From Bacillus sp. Xin1 (lineage in GTDB: Bacteria; Bacillota; Bacilli; Bacillales; Bacillaceae_G): a DNA stretch of 64,000 bases. The position numbers and the translations under genes were made by a program. The stretch lies in NCBI RefSeq assembly GCF_013314535.1, contig NZ_JABUAE010000005.1, positions 62,001 through 126,000 of the forward strand. The letters are read 5' to 3'. This document shows, piece after piece, positions 35,182-44,195 of this stretch; the first letter of the stretch is position 1; each line of letters starts with the position of its first letter. The notes beneath the pieces were generated by a model that worked only from the letters and a program-made list of their open reading frames with translations, had not been told where the DNA came from and did no database searches.

Positions 35182-36075
35182 ATGTTAGAACAATTTCATA
35201 TACATGCTGATTTAAAACAGCAATTAGCAACAATTCACGACAAAAATAAGCAAGCAGCTGGTGAAAATGCACATTTAATTGGAACAAAAATGTATAAAGC
35301 ATCAGATAGCAGCATTATTGAAGATGCCATTACAGCACTTTTACTTGGCAAAAACATTTTATTAAAAGGCCCGACAGGAAGCGGTAAAACTGTACTTGCA
35401 GAAACACTATCTTCTTTATTCCAAAAACCAATGCACAGTATTAACTGTTCTGTCGATTTAGATGTTGAAGGTATTTTAGGATACAATACTTTAAAAACAA
35501 AAGATGGAGCATCTGAAGTTTCCTTCGTTGACGGTCCTCTTATGAAAGCAATGAAAAACGGCCATTTCTTATATATCGATGAAATCAATATGGCAAAACC
35601 TGAAACACTTCCTCTTCTTCACGGTGCGTTAGATTACCGTAAAATGATCACAAACCCATTTACACAACAAGTTGTATATGGTGATGAGGAGTACCGCGTT
35701 ATTGCGGCAATTAACGAAGGTTACGTTGGAACGAGCGAACTAAACGAAGCATTAAAAAACCGCTTCGTCATCATTGAAGTTCCTTACATTCAAGGTGATA
35801 CATTAAAAGAATTATTACTGTCTGAATCAAAATTAAAAGATGTTGCAACGATTGGAAAATTTGTAGCATTCGCAAGTGACCTCATGCCACTTGCTCGTGA
35901 TGGACGCGTCAGTGAAGAAGCAGCAAGTATTCGCGGAATTATCGACGCATGTGATTTAGGTGTATATATCCCTGTTATGCGTGCGATTGAGCGCAGCATC
36001 ATCGCAAAATTAAATGATGAAACAGAACAAATGACTGTCCGTGAATTAGCAGAAAGCTACTTTTTTGAGGGATAA
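35182..36075 (+). CDS. MoxR-family AAA+ ATPase
   Basis: A 297-aa AAA+ ATPase. Walker A is GPTGSGKT (63-70), Walker B is FLYIDEINMAKPETLPLLHGALDYR (~122), and sensor 1 is RVIAAINEGYVGTSELNEALKNRF. The start is ATG 35182, with AGGTGGG 6 nt upstream; the frame extends 42 codons further without a ribosome binding site. MoxR ATPases pair with VWA proteins to remodel or insert metal into partner enzymes (CbbQ/NorQ are cousins). Three bases separate it from the VWA gene, so the pair acts together; the client is not evident locally. Confidence 0.88.
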   Translation: MLEQFHIHADLKQQLATIHDKNKQAAGENAHLIGTKMYKASDSSIIEDAITALLLGKNILLKGPTGSGKTVLAETLSSLFQKPMHSINCSVDLDVEGILGYNTLKTKDGASEVSFVDGPLMKAMKNGHFLYIDEINMAKPETLPLLHGALDYRKMITNPFTQQVVYGDEEYRVIAAINEGYVGTSELNEALKNRFVIIEVPYIQGDTLKELLLSESKLKDVATIGKFVAFASDLMPLARDGRVSEEAASIRGIIDACDLGVYIPVMRAIERSIIAKLNDETEQMTVRELAESYFFEG

Positions 36076-36078
36076 TTC

Positions 36079-37959
36079 ATGAGACAAATTTTTAGTGACA
36101 AAAAAATTGATGCGTCGCTGTTTCTTCAAATGGAAAATTTAATGTATGCCCTTCTAAAAGAAGAAGATGCCTACCTTGAGTACGGCTATAAAGCATACTA
36201 CGACGAAATAGAAAAAAAGGTTGTCATTAGTCACTTTTGGGATGATCGAAAAGAAGAAGATACCGTAATCGGACTAAAAAGCGAAGTGTTTTTAAAAGCA
36301 CTTGGTAATAAACATTACTCGGACATGACTTTAATTCGCTCTTATGCAATTGAATTACAAGAATCTCCTCTTAAAAAGTTTTTAACACAATTATTTGTTT
36401 TATTAGAAGATTTACGGGTTGAGGAAATCGTGAAAAGCTTACGTCCTGGCACAAAACATATTTTTAAGCGCCGAAAAGAAATGTATCGTAATTACTTCGG
36501 CTCACAAAATGAAATAAACCGCGTTCGTAATTATCACGGCGATCGTCTATTTTGTTTATGTTATCTTTCATTAACGAGCGATAAATATGAAATGTTTAAC
36601 AATGAATATTTCGAGCAAATTGAAACGATTTTACACGAAACATTCCAAGCACGTAATACGGAAGATATTATGTACGTCGTTGAAAAAATTCGCTATCGTC
36701 TAGAAGGTCTTCTGGAAAATGATATGATCAATAACTACTTCGGACACGCCCCACTCTACTTATCTGTCATTGCAGATGAAAAGAACTGTCGCGTCGAAGA
36801 ATTAGCAAATGATGATACTCAAATCGTAGATGATGAGAATAAAAATAAAATTAATGAAAGCTTCTCAACATGGCATCGTGAAAATAAAAATAACGAAAAC
36901 GAGAACTTTTTACGCTTTGAATTAGAAAGCGGAACAAAAACAAATATGATGGGTGATACCGCTCGTGAATCAGAAGATGGCGATCAAGCGCTTGGTTCTG
37001 TACAAGGGACTTCGCAAAAAAGTACGCAATCTAACTTTGATGGGGCTGATGCAGAAGAAGCAAGAGCTTCCCATGCATCTAGTCAAAATGAAGGCATATA
37101 CGGTAAATATAACGTTGGTGCTTCTCATACATTTAAAGAAGCACGCAAGCCAAATCCTGATGATAAAAAAGATTATCAAGCGATCAAATCAGTCATTAAT
37201 AAAGATGTAAAAGAGTTAAAGAAAATCATTGAGAAGACGATCGAAAACAAAACAAACGCAAATAGTGATAAATATTACGGAAGACTTCGTAAGAAATTCC
37301 TTCGTATTTATACAGAAAAACAGCCGCGTATGTTTTATAAAAAGGGACAAGAATCGCAAGAGCTTGACGTTGCTTTTCAACTATTAGTCGACTGCTCTGG
37401 TTCTATGTATAACAAAATGGAAGAAACGAAAAAGAGTGTTGTTCTATTCCATGAAGCATTAAAATCATTAAAAATTCCACATGCAATTAGTGGATTCTGG
37501 GAAGATGCTTCTAGTGCGACACCAGAAGATAAACCAAACGTAATTCATGAAGTGGTAACATACAAAAACTCAACGCTTCCAAACGTTGGTCCAGAAATAA
37601 TGCAACTTCGCGAAGAAGAAGACAATCGCGACGGTTACATTATCCGCATCGTTTCAGAAAAACTAGCAAAACGACCAGAGAAGCACAAATTCCTACTCGT
37701 ATTTACAGACGGTGAACCATCTGCTTTAGACTACCAACAAGATGGTATTTTAGATACACACGAGGCGGTTAAACTTGCTCGTAAAAGCGGTATGGAAGTC
37801 ATCGGGATTTTCATCGAAGAAGGCGAAGCAAAAGAAGCAACATATCAATTGATGAAAAATATTTATAATCATCATTTCTTAGTTGCAAACCACGCTGAAG
37901 ATTTACGCTTAAAGATTAAGCCGTTATTGAAGAAATTATTGCTGAAGACGATTGAATAA
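36079..37959 (+). CDS. VWA-domain protein, partner of MoxR ATPase (NorD/CbbO-like)
   Basis: A 626-aa soluble protein without signal peptide. The C-terminal ~200 residues are a von Willebrand A domain with the MIDAS motif LLVDCSGSMYNKM (Asp438, Ser440, Ser442), a second metal Thr/Asp in FTDGEPSALDYQQDG, and a central acidic low-complexity linker (~250-330). The N-terminal part resembles NorD/CobT-like proteins. It follows the ATPase by 3 nt with GAGGG as ribosome binding site. The function is inferred as adaptor for the MoxR ATPase; the target is unknown. Confidence 0.82.
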   Translation: MRQIFSDKKIDASLFLQMENLMYALLKEEDAYLEYGYKAYYDEIEKKVVISHFWDDRKEEDTVIGLKSEVFLKALGNKHYSDMTLIRSYAIELQESPLKKFLTQLFVLLEDLRVEEIVKSLRPGTKHIFKRRKEMYRNYFGSQNEINRVRNYHGDRLFCLCYLSLTSDKYEMFNNEYFEQIETILHETFQARNTEDIMYVVEKIRYRLEGLLENDMINNYFGHAPLYLSVIADEKNCRVEELANDDTQIVDDENKNKINESFSTWHRENKNNENENFLRFELESGTKTNMMGDTARESEDGDQALGSVQGTSQKSTQSNFDGADAEEARASHASSQNEGIYGKYNVGASHTFKEARKPNPDDKKDYQAIKSVINKDVKELKKIIEKTIENKTNANSDKYYGRLRKKFLRIYTEKQPRMFYKKGQESQELDVAFQLLVDCSGSMYNKMEETKKSVVLFHEALKSLKIPHAISGFWEDASSATPEDKPNVIHEVVTYKNSTLPNVGPEIMQLREEEDNRDGYIIRIVSEKLAKRPEKHKFLLVFTDGEPSALDYQQDGILDTHEAVKLARKSGMEVIGIFIEEGEAKEATYQLMKNIYNHHFLVANHAEDLRLKIKPLLKKLLLKTIE

Positions 37960-37965
37960 CAAGCA

Positions 37966-37994
37966 GGAGCCCATTTGGCTCCTGTTTTTTAATC
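37966..37994 (+). terminator. terminator of the MoxR-VWA operon
   Basis: Stem CAGGAGCC / GGCTCCTG with 5-nt loop and six T. Confidence 0.88.
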
Positions 37995-38000
37995 GTTATT

Positions 38001-38098
38001 TGTCGAGTGATCGATATCCTATGTCGAATCGCTGATATATTTTAATTTGCGCCGATATACGTAAGAAACAGTCGATATCTTTGAAAAAGCGCCGATAA
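38001..38098. repeat. degenerate ~20-nt periodic repeat array
   Basis: CGATA-type cores begin at 38012, 38032 (CTGATAT), 38053, 38073 and 38093, a period of 20-21 nt. Alternating flanks are TGTCGA and GCGCCGATA. It lies between the terminator of the VWA gene and the stop of the convergent Nudix gene. Confidence 0.6.
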
Positions 38099-38109
38099 AA
38101 TTTCATGTA

Positions 38110-38532
38110 CTATTTTGTTTCCTTTTGAAATTTATATGGAATAGATGTTTTTAATAACGATTCAATTCCCCCATCATAATATGGAAAGCGCGTGTTTGCT
38201 GTTTTCACATCGATCCATTCTATTACCGAAATCTCATCTGCATCTTGCACAGCAATATCCCCATCTATCACATCGGCGTGAAAAGTAATCAACAATGCAT
38301 GGTTACTTACCTCAGTAAAAAACTTTTCGTTTATTGCAGCAACCCCCTGTATCTCTACTATTAATCCTGTTTCTTCTTTTGCCTCTCTTACAGCTGCAGC
38401 TTCTAATGTTTCTCCTTTTTCCACTGCGCCACCTGGTAATGACCAAGCATTTTGTTCTACATTATGTACCATTAATATTTGATTCTTTTCTTGATTATAA
38501 ATTAATGAATAGACAACATCGACTCTTTTCAT
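38110..38532 (-). CDS. Nudix hydrolase
   Basis: A 140-aa single-domain Nudix protein. The box GGAVEKGETLEAAAVREAKEETGLIVEIQG fits G-5x-E-7x-REUXEEXGU completely, so it should be catalytically competent with Mg2+ on a nucleoside diphosphate-linked substrate. The N-terminus (VVYSLIYNQEKNQILMVHNVEQNAWSLPGG) is MutT-like. The substrate is not predictable. Ribosome binding site GGAGGA is 7-8 nt before the ATG. Confidence 0.9.
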   Translation of the reverse strand: MKRVDVVYSLIYNQEKNQILMVHNVEQNAWSLPGGAVEKGETLEAAAVREAKEETGLIVEIQGVAAINEKFFTEVSNHALLITFHADVIDGDIAVQDADEISVIEWIDVKTANTRFPYYDGGIESLLKTSIPYKFQKETK

Positions 38533-38732
38533 ATATATTTCCTCCTATTTGTATTTTTACGTATCTAAATTTGGTTCAATTTTCTATACAATTCTACTCG
38601 CTCGCACTACTAATTATGAAGATATATAAATAATTCTATTAAGAAGAAAAGGAAATGAAAAATTCATAAAAACCTTTTTGGGTATATTAAGGAAGGCGTC
38701 TACTACTAAATATATTAGAAAGGATGTTTCAT

Positions 38733-39002
38733 TTGTCCCCAAAAAAGGATGAACAATATACGGATGTTACAGCTGCTGAAGCAAGACATGAATATATCAT
38801 TCCCGAAGAGTTTCCTGAGGGGCCTTACGGTTCTTCCACTAACAGAAATTTAGGAAAATCGACTCCTTGGGAGAAAGATCAAAAAACACATAAAGCATTT
38901 AGTTACGAATATGAAAAACAATACGAAGAAACAGAGCAGCAATATCCTGAAGCTAGCACCGAAACAAGAAGCGTAGATACGAATAAGGTAAAATCTATAT
39001 AA
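38733..39002 (+). CDS. small hydrophilic conserved-type protein, unknown function
   Basis: An 89-aa acidic and Gln/Tyr/Glu-rich protein (PKKDEQYTDVTAAEARHEYIIPEEFPEGPYG..., ending in a charged tail). There is no membrane segment or signal. I start it at TTG 38733, because AAAGGA lies 8 nt upstream; an ATG three codons earlier directly abuts that ribosome binding site. It is transcribed towards a shared bidirectional terminator (39044-39075). The composition is like small spore or coat-associated proteins, but I recognise no family. Confidence 0.65.
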   Translation: MSPKKDEQYTDVTAAEARHEYIIPEEFPEGPYGSSTNRNLGKSTPWEKDQKTHKAFSYEYEKQYEETEQQYPEASTETRSVDTNKVKSI

Positions 39003-39043
39003 CGAGAAAATGTATTTCTTTCCTAAACTAAGTTTCACAAAAA

Positions 39044-39075
39044 GAACCGCTTCAAAGAATTGAAGCGGTTCTTTT
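39044..39075. terminator. bidirectional terminator between the small protein and tdh
   Basis: AAGAACCGCTTC / GAAGCGGTTCTT, 12-bp perfect stem with 8-nt loop; A-run before and T-run after. Confidence 0.9.
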
Positions 39076-39078
39076 TCA

Positions 39079-40044
39079 TTAGCTAAGCACTAACTCAGCT
39101 GTTAACTTTTTTTTTAACTTTGCCAGCATATCAGCTGTCATTTTATCTAAGTCGTAATCCGCTTTAAAGCCCCACTCTTCTTTCGCTGCTGTCGCATCGA
39201 TTGAGTTTGGCCAACTATCAGCAATTGTTTGACGAGCTGGATCTACAGCGTAATCCATTGTAAACGTCGGAATGTGCTTACGGATTGCTGCTGCAATTTG
39301 TTCCGGTTCGAAACTCATTGCAGTAATATTAAAAGCGTTACGATGTATTAACTTACTTGGATCTGCTTCCATTAAAGAAACAATTGCTTGCAGTGCATCT
39401 GGCATATACATCATATCCATGTATGTGCCTTCCGCAATGTAAGAGGTGTAGGTACCTTTTTTAATTGCTTCATAATAAATTTCAACTGCATAATCAGTTG
39501 TGCCGCCTCCTGGAGGAGCTACGTAAGAAATTAAACCTGGGAAACGTACACCGCGCGTATCAACGCCAAATTTTTGATGATAATAATCGCATAATAATTC
39601 TCCTGCTACTTTGTTTACCCCATACATTGTAGTAGGACGCTGAATTGTATCTTGCGGTGTATTATCTTTTGGCGTTGTTGGACCAAATGCACCGATAGAA
39701 CTTGGTGTGAAAAATTTACATTCCAGCTCACGTGCTGCTTCTAACGCATTTACAAGTCCGCCCATATTTAAATTCCACGCAAATAACGGATTCTTTTCTG
39801 CAGTCGCTGAAAGTAAAGCTGCTAAATGAATAATTGTATCTACTTCATTACGTTTTGCAATATCGTGTAGTTTCTGACCATCAGTTACATCTAACGTTTC
39901 AAATGGACCAGATTTTACGACATCACTATCCGTCTCACGAATATCTGTTGCAATAACGTTTGATGCGCCGTATACATCACGAAGTTTCATTACAAGTTCA
40001 GAACCAATTTGCCCTAAAGAACCGGTTACTAGAATTTTTTTCAT
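39079..40044 (-). CDS. tdh: L-threonine 3-dehydrogenase, short-chain (epimerase-like) type
   Basis: A 321-aa extended short-chain dehydrogenase. The Rossmann motif [18 protein letters not shown] opens the protein; the catalytic Ser region is [40 protein letters not shown], with Tyr-x3-Lys. Such SDR-type Tdh enzymes oxidise threonine to 2-amino-3-oxobutyrate with NAD+. The next gene upstream on the same strand is kbl, which uses that product, so the assignment by pathway is strong. The start is ATG 40044 behind GAGGAG; a GTG three codons upstream is less likely. Confidence 0.9.
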   Translation of the reverse strand: MKKILVTGSLGQIGSELVMKLRDVYGASNVIATDIRETDSDVVKSGPFETLDVTDGQKLHDIAKRNEVDTIIHLAALLSATAEKNPLFAWNLNMGGLVNALEAARELECKFFTPSSIGAFGPTTPKDNTPQDTIQRPTTMYGVNKVAGELLCDYYHQKFGVDTRGVRFPGLISYVAPPGGGTTDYAVEIYYEAIKKGTYTSYIAEGTYMDMMYMPDALQAIVSLMEADPSKLIHRNAFNITAMSFEPEQIAAAIRKHIPTFTMDYAVDPARQTIADSWPNSIDATAAKEEWGFKADYDLDKMTADMLAKLKKKLTAELVLS

Positions 40045-40088
40045 TTTTCCCACTCCTCATTTGCAAGCTTTCAAAAGATGTAATTGTG

Positions 40089-41279
40089 TTAAATGATTCC
40101 CATTTCTTTGCCCACTTTTTCATACGTACGAATCGCTTCATCCAGCATTTCTTTCGTATGAGCTGCTGTTGGCATATTACGAACACGACCTGTTCCTTTT
40201 GCTACAGTCGGGAATACAATTGATTTCGCATAAACGCCTTCTTCATTTAGACGTTTACTGAACTCTTGTGTTAATACTTCATCACCAATAATACAAGGTG
40301 TAATTGGTGTTTCACTTTCTCCAATGTTAAAGCCAAGCTCTTTTAAACCTTGTTTTAAATAGCGACCATTTTCCCATAAGCGATCATGTAATTCCGTGCT
40401 TTCCATTAAAATTTCAATCGATCTCATACAAGCTGCTGCATCTGCCGGTGTTAGCGCTGTGGAGAATAAGAATGGACGTGAACGAACTTTTAACCAATCA
40501 ATTAAGTTTTGTTTTCCTGCTACATATCCGCCAACTACCCCAATCGCTTTTGATAATGTACCAATTTGGAAATCTACTTTATCAGAAAGACCGAAATGTT
40601 TTACAGTACCTGCACCTTTTCCAAGTACACCTGAACCATGTGCATCATCTACATATGTCATTAAATCTAACTCTTCTGCAATTTCAACAATTTCTGGTAG
40701 TTTCGCAACATCACCATCCATTGAGAAGACGCCATCTGTAATAACCATCAATTTATTGTAAAGACCTGATTCCTTGGCCTCTGTTGCTTTTTTGCGCAAG
40801 TCTTCCATATCAGAATGTTTATACACAATAATTTTTGCTTTTGATAAACGACTACCGTCAATAATAGACGCATGGTTTAATTCATCAGAAAGAATTGCAT
40901 CATTTTTATCCATAACAGCTGAAATCGCTGCCATATTACAGTTAAATCCTGATTGATATGCAATCGCTGCTTCTGTATGTTTGAACTTTGCAATTGTTTC
41001 TTCTAATTTGATATGCAAATCAAGAGTACCGTTAATTGTACGAACCGCTCCTGCACCAACGCCATACTTATGAATTGCCTCAATTGCTGCTTCTTGCAGG
41101 CGATTGTCTGTTGCTAAACCAAGATAGTTATTTGAAGATAAGTTAATATATTCTTTTCCGCCAATTGTAATGATTGGTCCATTTGGACTTTCTAGCGGAT
41201 CGATTACGTTATAAAGCCCCTTTGCTTTTAAATCCTCTAAATTTTCTTCTAAAAAGTTTGCAAGTGTTTTACTAGACAT
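40089..41279 (-). CDS. kbl: glycine C-acetyltransferase (2-amino-3-ketobutyrate CoA ligase)
   Basis: A 396-aa PLP enzyme of the alpha-oxoamine synthase family. It cleaves 2-amino-3-oxobutyrate with CoA to glycine and acetyl-CoA. Marks: [39 protein letters not shown], the PLP lysine in [16 protein letters not shown]. It is related to BioF, but the operon with tdh points to threonine breakdown. GGGAGG precedes the ATG. A cre-like site lies upstream (41389-41402), consistent with catabolite repression. Confidence 0.93.
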   Translation of the reverse strand: MSSKTLANFLEENLEDLKAKGLYNVIDPLESPNGPIITIGGKEYINLSSNNYLGLATDNRLQEAAIEAIHKYGVGAGAVRTINGTLDLHIKLEETIAKFKHTEAAIAYQSGFNCNMAAISAVMDKNDAILSDELNHASIIDGSRLSKAKIIVYKHSDMEDLRKKATEAKESGLYNKLMVITDGVFSMDGDVAKLPEIVEIAEELDLMTYVDDAHGSGVLGKGAGTVKHFGLSDKVDFQIGTLSKAIGVVGGYVAGKQNLIDWLKVRSRPFLFSTALTPADAAACMRSIEILMESTELHDRLWENGRYLKQGLKELGFNIGESETPITPCIIGDEVLTQEFSKRLNEEGVYAKSIVFPTVAKGTGRVRNMPTAAHTKEMLDEAIRTYEKVGKEMGII

Positions 41280-41388
41280 CGTGAAGCCTCCCTATCGTTC
41301 ATGTAAGCGAATTATTGTCTTAATAATGCTAATAATCCCTCTACTAGCTTAACACGTTTTCGAAATTTATTATAGAAAAATAGTTCGA

Positions 41389-41402
41389 AGAAAACGCTTA
41401 CA
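41389..41402. promoter_or_regulatory. cre-like site upstream of kbl-tdh
   Basis: AGAAAACGCTTACA differs from TGNAARCGNWWWCA at the first base only; it is about 110 bp upstream of the kbl start. Confidence 0.5.
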
Positions 41403-41493
41403 ACTCTAAATTATATATGATAAAACGACAGAAAGCTATCCTTTGCTTTTAAACTTTGATAGAATAGAGAAAATATTTTTTGGAGCTGAGAAA

Positions 41494-42225
41494 ATGGCAT
41501 TTACAGAATCTGAAGTGTATAATAATGATTCTTTTTTTGAACAGTATATGAAGCGCATATATCGAAATGATAATCCAAATGAAGCAATTGAAAAACCTAC
41601 CTTATTGCAGCTCATCGGGGATATGAAAGGGAAGAACATTCTTGACTTAGGATGCGGTGATGCTAAATTTGGTGTGGAATTATTGCAAAAAGGATGTCTT
41701 TCTTACACAGGTATTGAAGGCTCTCACCTTATGTATACAGAAGCTGTACAACAACTAAAAAACGTAAATGGCACTGTCCATTTCATGAACCTCAAAGACT
41801 ATACGTACCCTTCTTCTACTTTTGATCTCGTTACATCTAGACTCGCTCTTCACTATATTGATGATCTCGATATTATTTTTCAAAACATCTATCAAACCTT
41901 AAAAACAGATGGCACTTTCACCTTTAGTGTGCAACATCCCGTTATTACTTCTTCTTTTGAGAGCTTACAATCTGGTAGTACACGTACAAATTGGCTCATT
42001 GACGATTATTTTAAAAGCGGGAAACGTGTAGAACCGTGGATCGATCAAGAAGTAATCAAATATCATCGTACTACTGAACAATACTTCATTCTCTTACAAC
42101 AAGCTGGTTTTACAATTACAGACTTACGAGAAGCAACACCAAAGCGGCGACATTTCCAAAATGAAGAAGAATATACGAGGAGATTGCGTATTCCCCTCTT
42201 TCTCTTATTTTCTTGTAAAAAATAA
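41494..42225 (+). CDS. class I SAM-dependent methyltransferase
   Basis: A 243-aa soluble methyltransferase. Motif I is ILDLGCGDAKFGVELL (near 57), then YTGIEGSHLMY (motif II acidic residue), and FDLVTSRLALHYIDDLDIIFQNIYQTLKTDGTFTFSVQHP (motif IV/V). The start is ATG 41494 with TTGGAG upstream; a longer frame from 41443 lacks a ribosome binding site. Methyltransferase_11-like proteins methylate small molecules; the substrate is unknown. It is convergent with the siderophore ATPase and shares a 15-bp-arm terminator. Confidence 0.87.
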   Translation: MAFTESEVYNNDSFFEQYMKRIYRNDNPNEAIEKPTLLQLIGDMKGKNILDLGCGDAKFGVELLQKGCLSYTGIEGSHLMYTEAVQQLKNVNGTVHFMNLKDYTYPSSTFDLVTSRLALHYIDDLDIIFQNIYQTLKTDGTFTFSVQHPVITSSFESLQSGSTRTNWLIDDYFKSGKRVEPWIDQEVIKYHRTTEQYFILLQQAGFTITDLREATPKRRHFQNEEEYTRRLRIPLFLLFSCKK

Positions 42226-42253
42226 AAAAGCGATGAAATTTCATCGCTTTTTT
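42224..42253. terminator. bidirectional terminator (methyltransferase / siderophore ATPase)
   Basis: AAAAAAGCGATGAAA abuts its exact reverse complement TTTCATCGCTTTTTT. Confidence 0.9.
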
Positions 42254-43074
42254 CATTTCACTACTTGCGCTACTTGCGGAAGTAAACATCTTCCTCTTCC
42301 CTGCGGAATGCATAGCGGTGTTCCAAATAACGGATCTGTCGTAATTTGACACTCCATGCGGAATACGTCACGAACTAGCTTGCAGTCAATAATTTCTTCT
42401 GGCTTACCTTGCGCATAAATTTGTTTATCTTGAATGGCTACAATATTGTCTGCATAGCGGCAAGCTAAGTTTAAATCATGCAGTACCATAACGATTGTTC
42501 TTTGTTCAGTTTCATTTAATTCGAATAACAAATCAAGTACTTCAATTTGATGTGTCATATCTAAATATGTTGTTGGCTCATCTAACAAAATAATATCCGT
42601 ATCTTGTGCAAGCGTCATCGCAATCCAAGCACGCTGACGTTGTCCACCTGAAAGTGCGTGAACATCACGCTCAGCAAATTCAGTCATACCTGTTGCTGCA
42701 AGCGCCTTTTGTACCATTTCCTCATCTTTTTCTGACCATTGTTTAAGCCATGTTTGATATGGATAACGCCCTTGTTTTACAAGCTGAAGCACAGTTAGCC
42801 CTTCTGGAGCTTGAGGACCTTGCGGTAAAATTGCCATTTGCCGAGCGATTTGCTTCGTTTGCATATTTTGAATTGCTTTATCCTCTAGTAAAATATCACC
42901 TGATGTTGGTTTTAGTAAACGAGCAAGCGAACGTAATAAAGTTGATTTTCCGCAGCCGTTAGAGCCGATAAAAATCGAAATTTTTCCTTTTGGAATCTCT
43001 AGATTTAACTCATTAATAATAATTGTTTCACCATAAGACAATGTTAACGTTTTAGTCTCTAATGCTTTTTGCAT
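42253..43074 (-). CDS. iron-siderophore ABC transporter ATP-binding protein (FecE/FhuC family)
   Basis: A 273-aa ABC ATPase. Walker A GSNGCGKST, Q-loop ILPQGPQAPEG, signature ALSGGQRQRAWIAM, Walker B IILLDEPTTYLDMTHQ and switch His in VLHDLNLACRYAD are all present, and the Tyr-Leu-Asp of the FepC/FhuC subfamily is clear. The start is ATG 43074 (7-nt spacing from AAAGGGAG). It energises the two permeases upstream. By recalled gene order the B. anthracis equivalent has been linked to petrobactin uptake (FpuD), but I cannot confirm substrate. Confidence 0.9.
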   Translation of the reverse strand: MQKALETKTLTLSYGETIIINELNLEIPKGKISIFIGSNGCGKSTLLRSLARLLKPTSGDILLEDKAIQNMQTKQIARQMAILPQGPQAPEGLTVLQLVKQGRYPYQTWLKQWSEKDEEMVQKALAATGMTEFAERDVHALSGGQRQRAWIAMTLAQDTDIILLDEPTTYLDMTHQIEVLDLLFELNETEQRTIVMVLHDLNLACRYADNIVAIQDKQIYAQGKPEEIIDCKLVRDVFRMECQITTDPLFGTPLCIPQGRGRCLLPQVAQVVK

Positions 43075-43136
43075 GTTCATCTCCCTTTACTCCGTTTTCT
43101 TAGTAGACAAGGAATCGTCTATGTACTTCTTTACCT

Positions 43137-44195
43137 TTATGAATTTCGACTTTTATAAAGTAAATAAATAAAATACGGAGCACCGATTGCTGATGTAAAT
43201 ACACCTGCTGGAACTTCAAGCGGAGCAAAGACTGTGCGTCCAATCAAATCAGCAGCAAGTACTAAAATTGCCCCAACAACAGCGGCAACTGGAAGTAATG
43301 CACCATATAAAGAACCAACTAACCTGCTTGAAATATGCGGTGCCATTAAACCAACAAATCCAATTCCACCTGCAAAAGCAACCGCTCCACCAATTAATGC
43401 TGTACTAAGAAGCAAGAGGAAAAATCTTGATTTCGTTAAACCAATACCAAGTCCTACAGCAATATCATCACCAAGTTCTTGGGCATTTAAATGTCTCGCT
43501 GCTATAAATGCAACCACTGTTAGAATAAGGACCCAAGGTGCTAACACTCCTACGTTTTGCCAAGAAGACCCATAAACAGTACCAGTAATCCACACATTTG
43601 CTTGACTCGCTTGATAGATTGGTGCTAACAACATAAATAATGTTGTCGCAGCTTTCGTTAGTGCCCAAAACCCAACACCAATTAGAACAAGACTAATCGC
43701 CGATAATCCATCATTTCTCCATGCAAATAAATAAACAAAAAAGGCAACGATGGTTGCCCCAATAAAGGCCGCCAACGGCATATAATGAATGCTTACTGTT
43801 AATGCATTGTTTTTATCACTAAATATAGCTAGAAATAGTACAACTGCAACACTTGCACCACCTGTAATCCCAATAATATCAGGAGAAGCAAGCGGATTGC
43901 GAACGAGCCCTTGTAAAATACATCCAGCTACAGCAAGAGCTATTCCGACAAGAATTGCAATTAAAATACGCGGCATACGGAACTTATTTACAACCATATT
44001 AGACATCGCATCACCGTTTCCAGTAATTGCTTGCCACACATCATATGGGGCAATCTTCATCTCCCCCATACCTGCGCTTGCAAAAAATAATCCAATTAAA
44101 ACAATGAATAACCCTAACAAGACGAGACAAGCTCGTTTATACATTAAAAACGAGAGGCCGTCTTTTCCCATACGAAACGGAATATACTTCTTCAT
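43137..44195 (-). CDS. iron-siderophore ABC transporter permease (FecCD family)
   Basis: A 352-aa FecCD-type permease with about ten helices. Marks: FRMPRILIAILVGIALAVAGCILQGLVRNPLASPDIIGITGGAS near residue 70 and FVGLMAPHISSRLVG, the ATPase coupling region. It overlaps the preceding permease gene by 4 nt (ATGA), so the two are translationally coupled and form the membrane heterodimer. Confidence 0.9.
   Translation of the reverse strand: MKKYIPFRMGKDGLSFLMYKRACLVLLGLFIVLIGLFFASAGMGEMKIAPYDVWQAITGNGDAMSNMVVNKFRMPRILIAILVGIALAVAGCILQGLVRNPLASPDIIGITGGASVAVVLFLAIFSDKNNALTVSIHYMPLAAFIGATIVAFFVYLFAWRNDGLSAISLVLIGVGFWALTKAATTLFMLLAPIYQASQANVWITGTVYGSSWQNVGVLAPWVLILTVVAFIAARHLNAQELGDDIAVGLGIGLTKSRFFLLLLSTALIGGAVAFAGGIGFVGLMAPHISSRLVGSLYGALLPVAAVVGAILVLAADLIGRTVFAPLEVPAGVFTSAIGAPYFIYLLYKSRNS

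Noticed and set aside
38001-38098. CRISPR array
   Set aside because: Repeat cores are short and degenerate at a 20-nt period; there are no identical repeats, unique spacers or cas genes.
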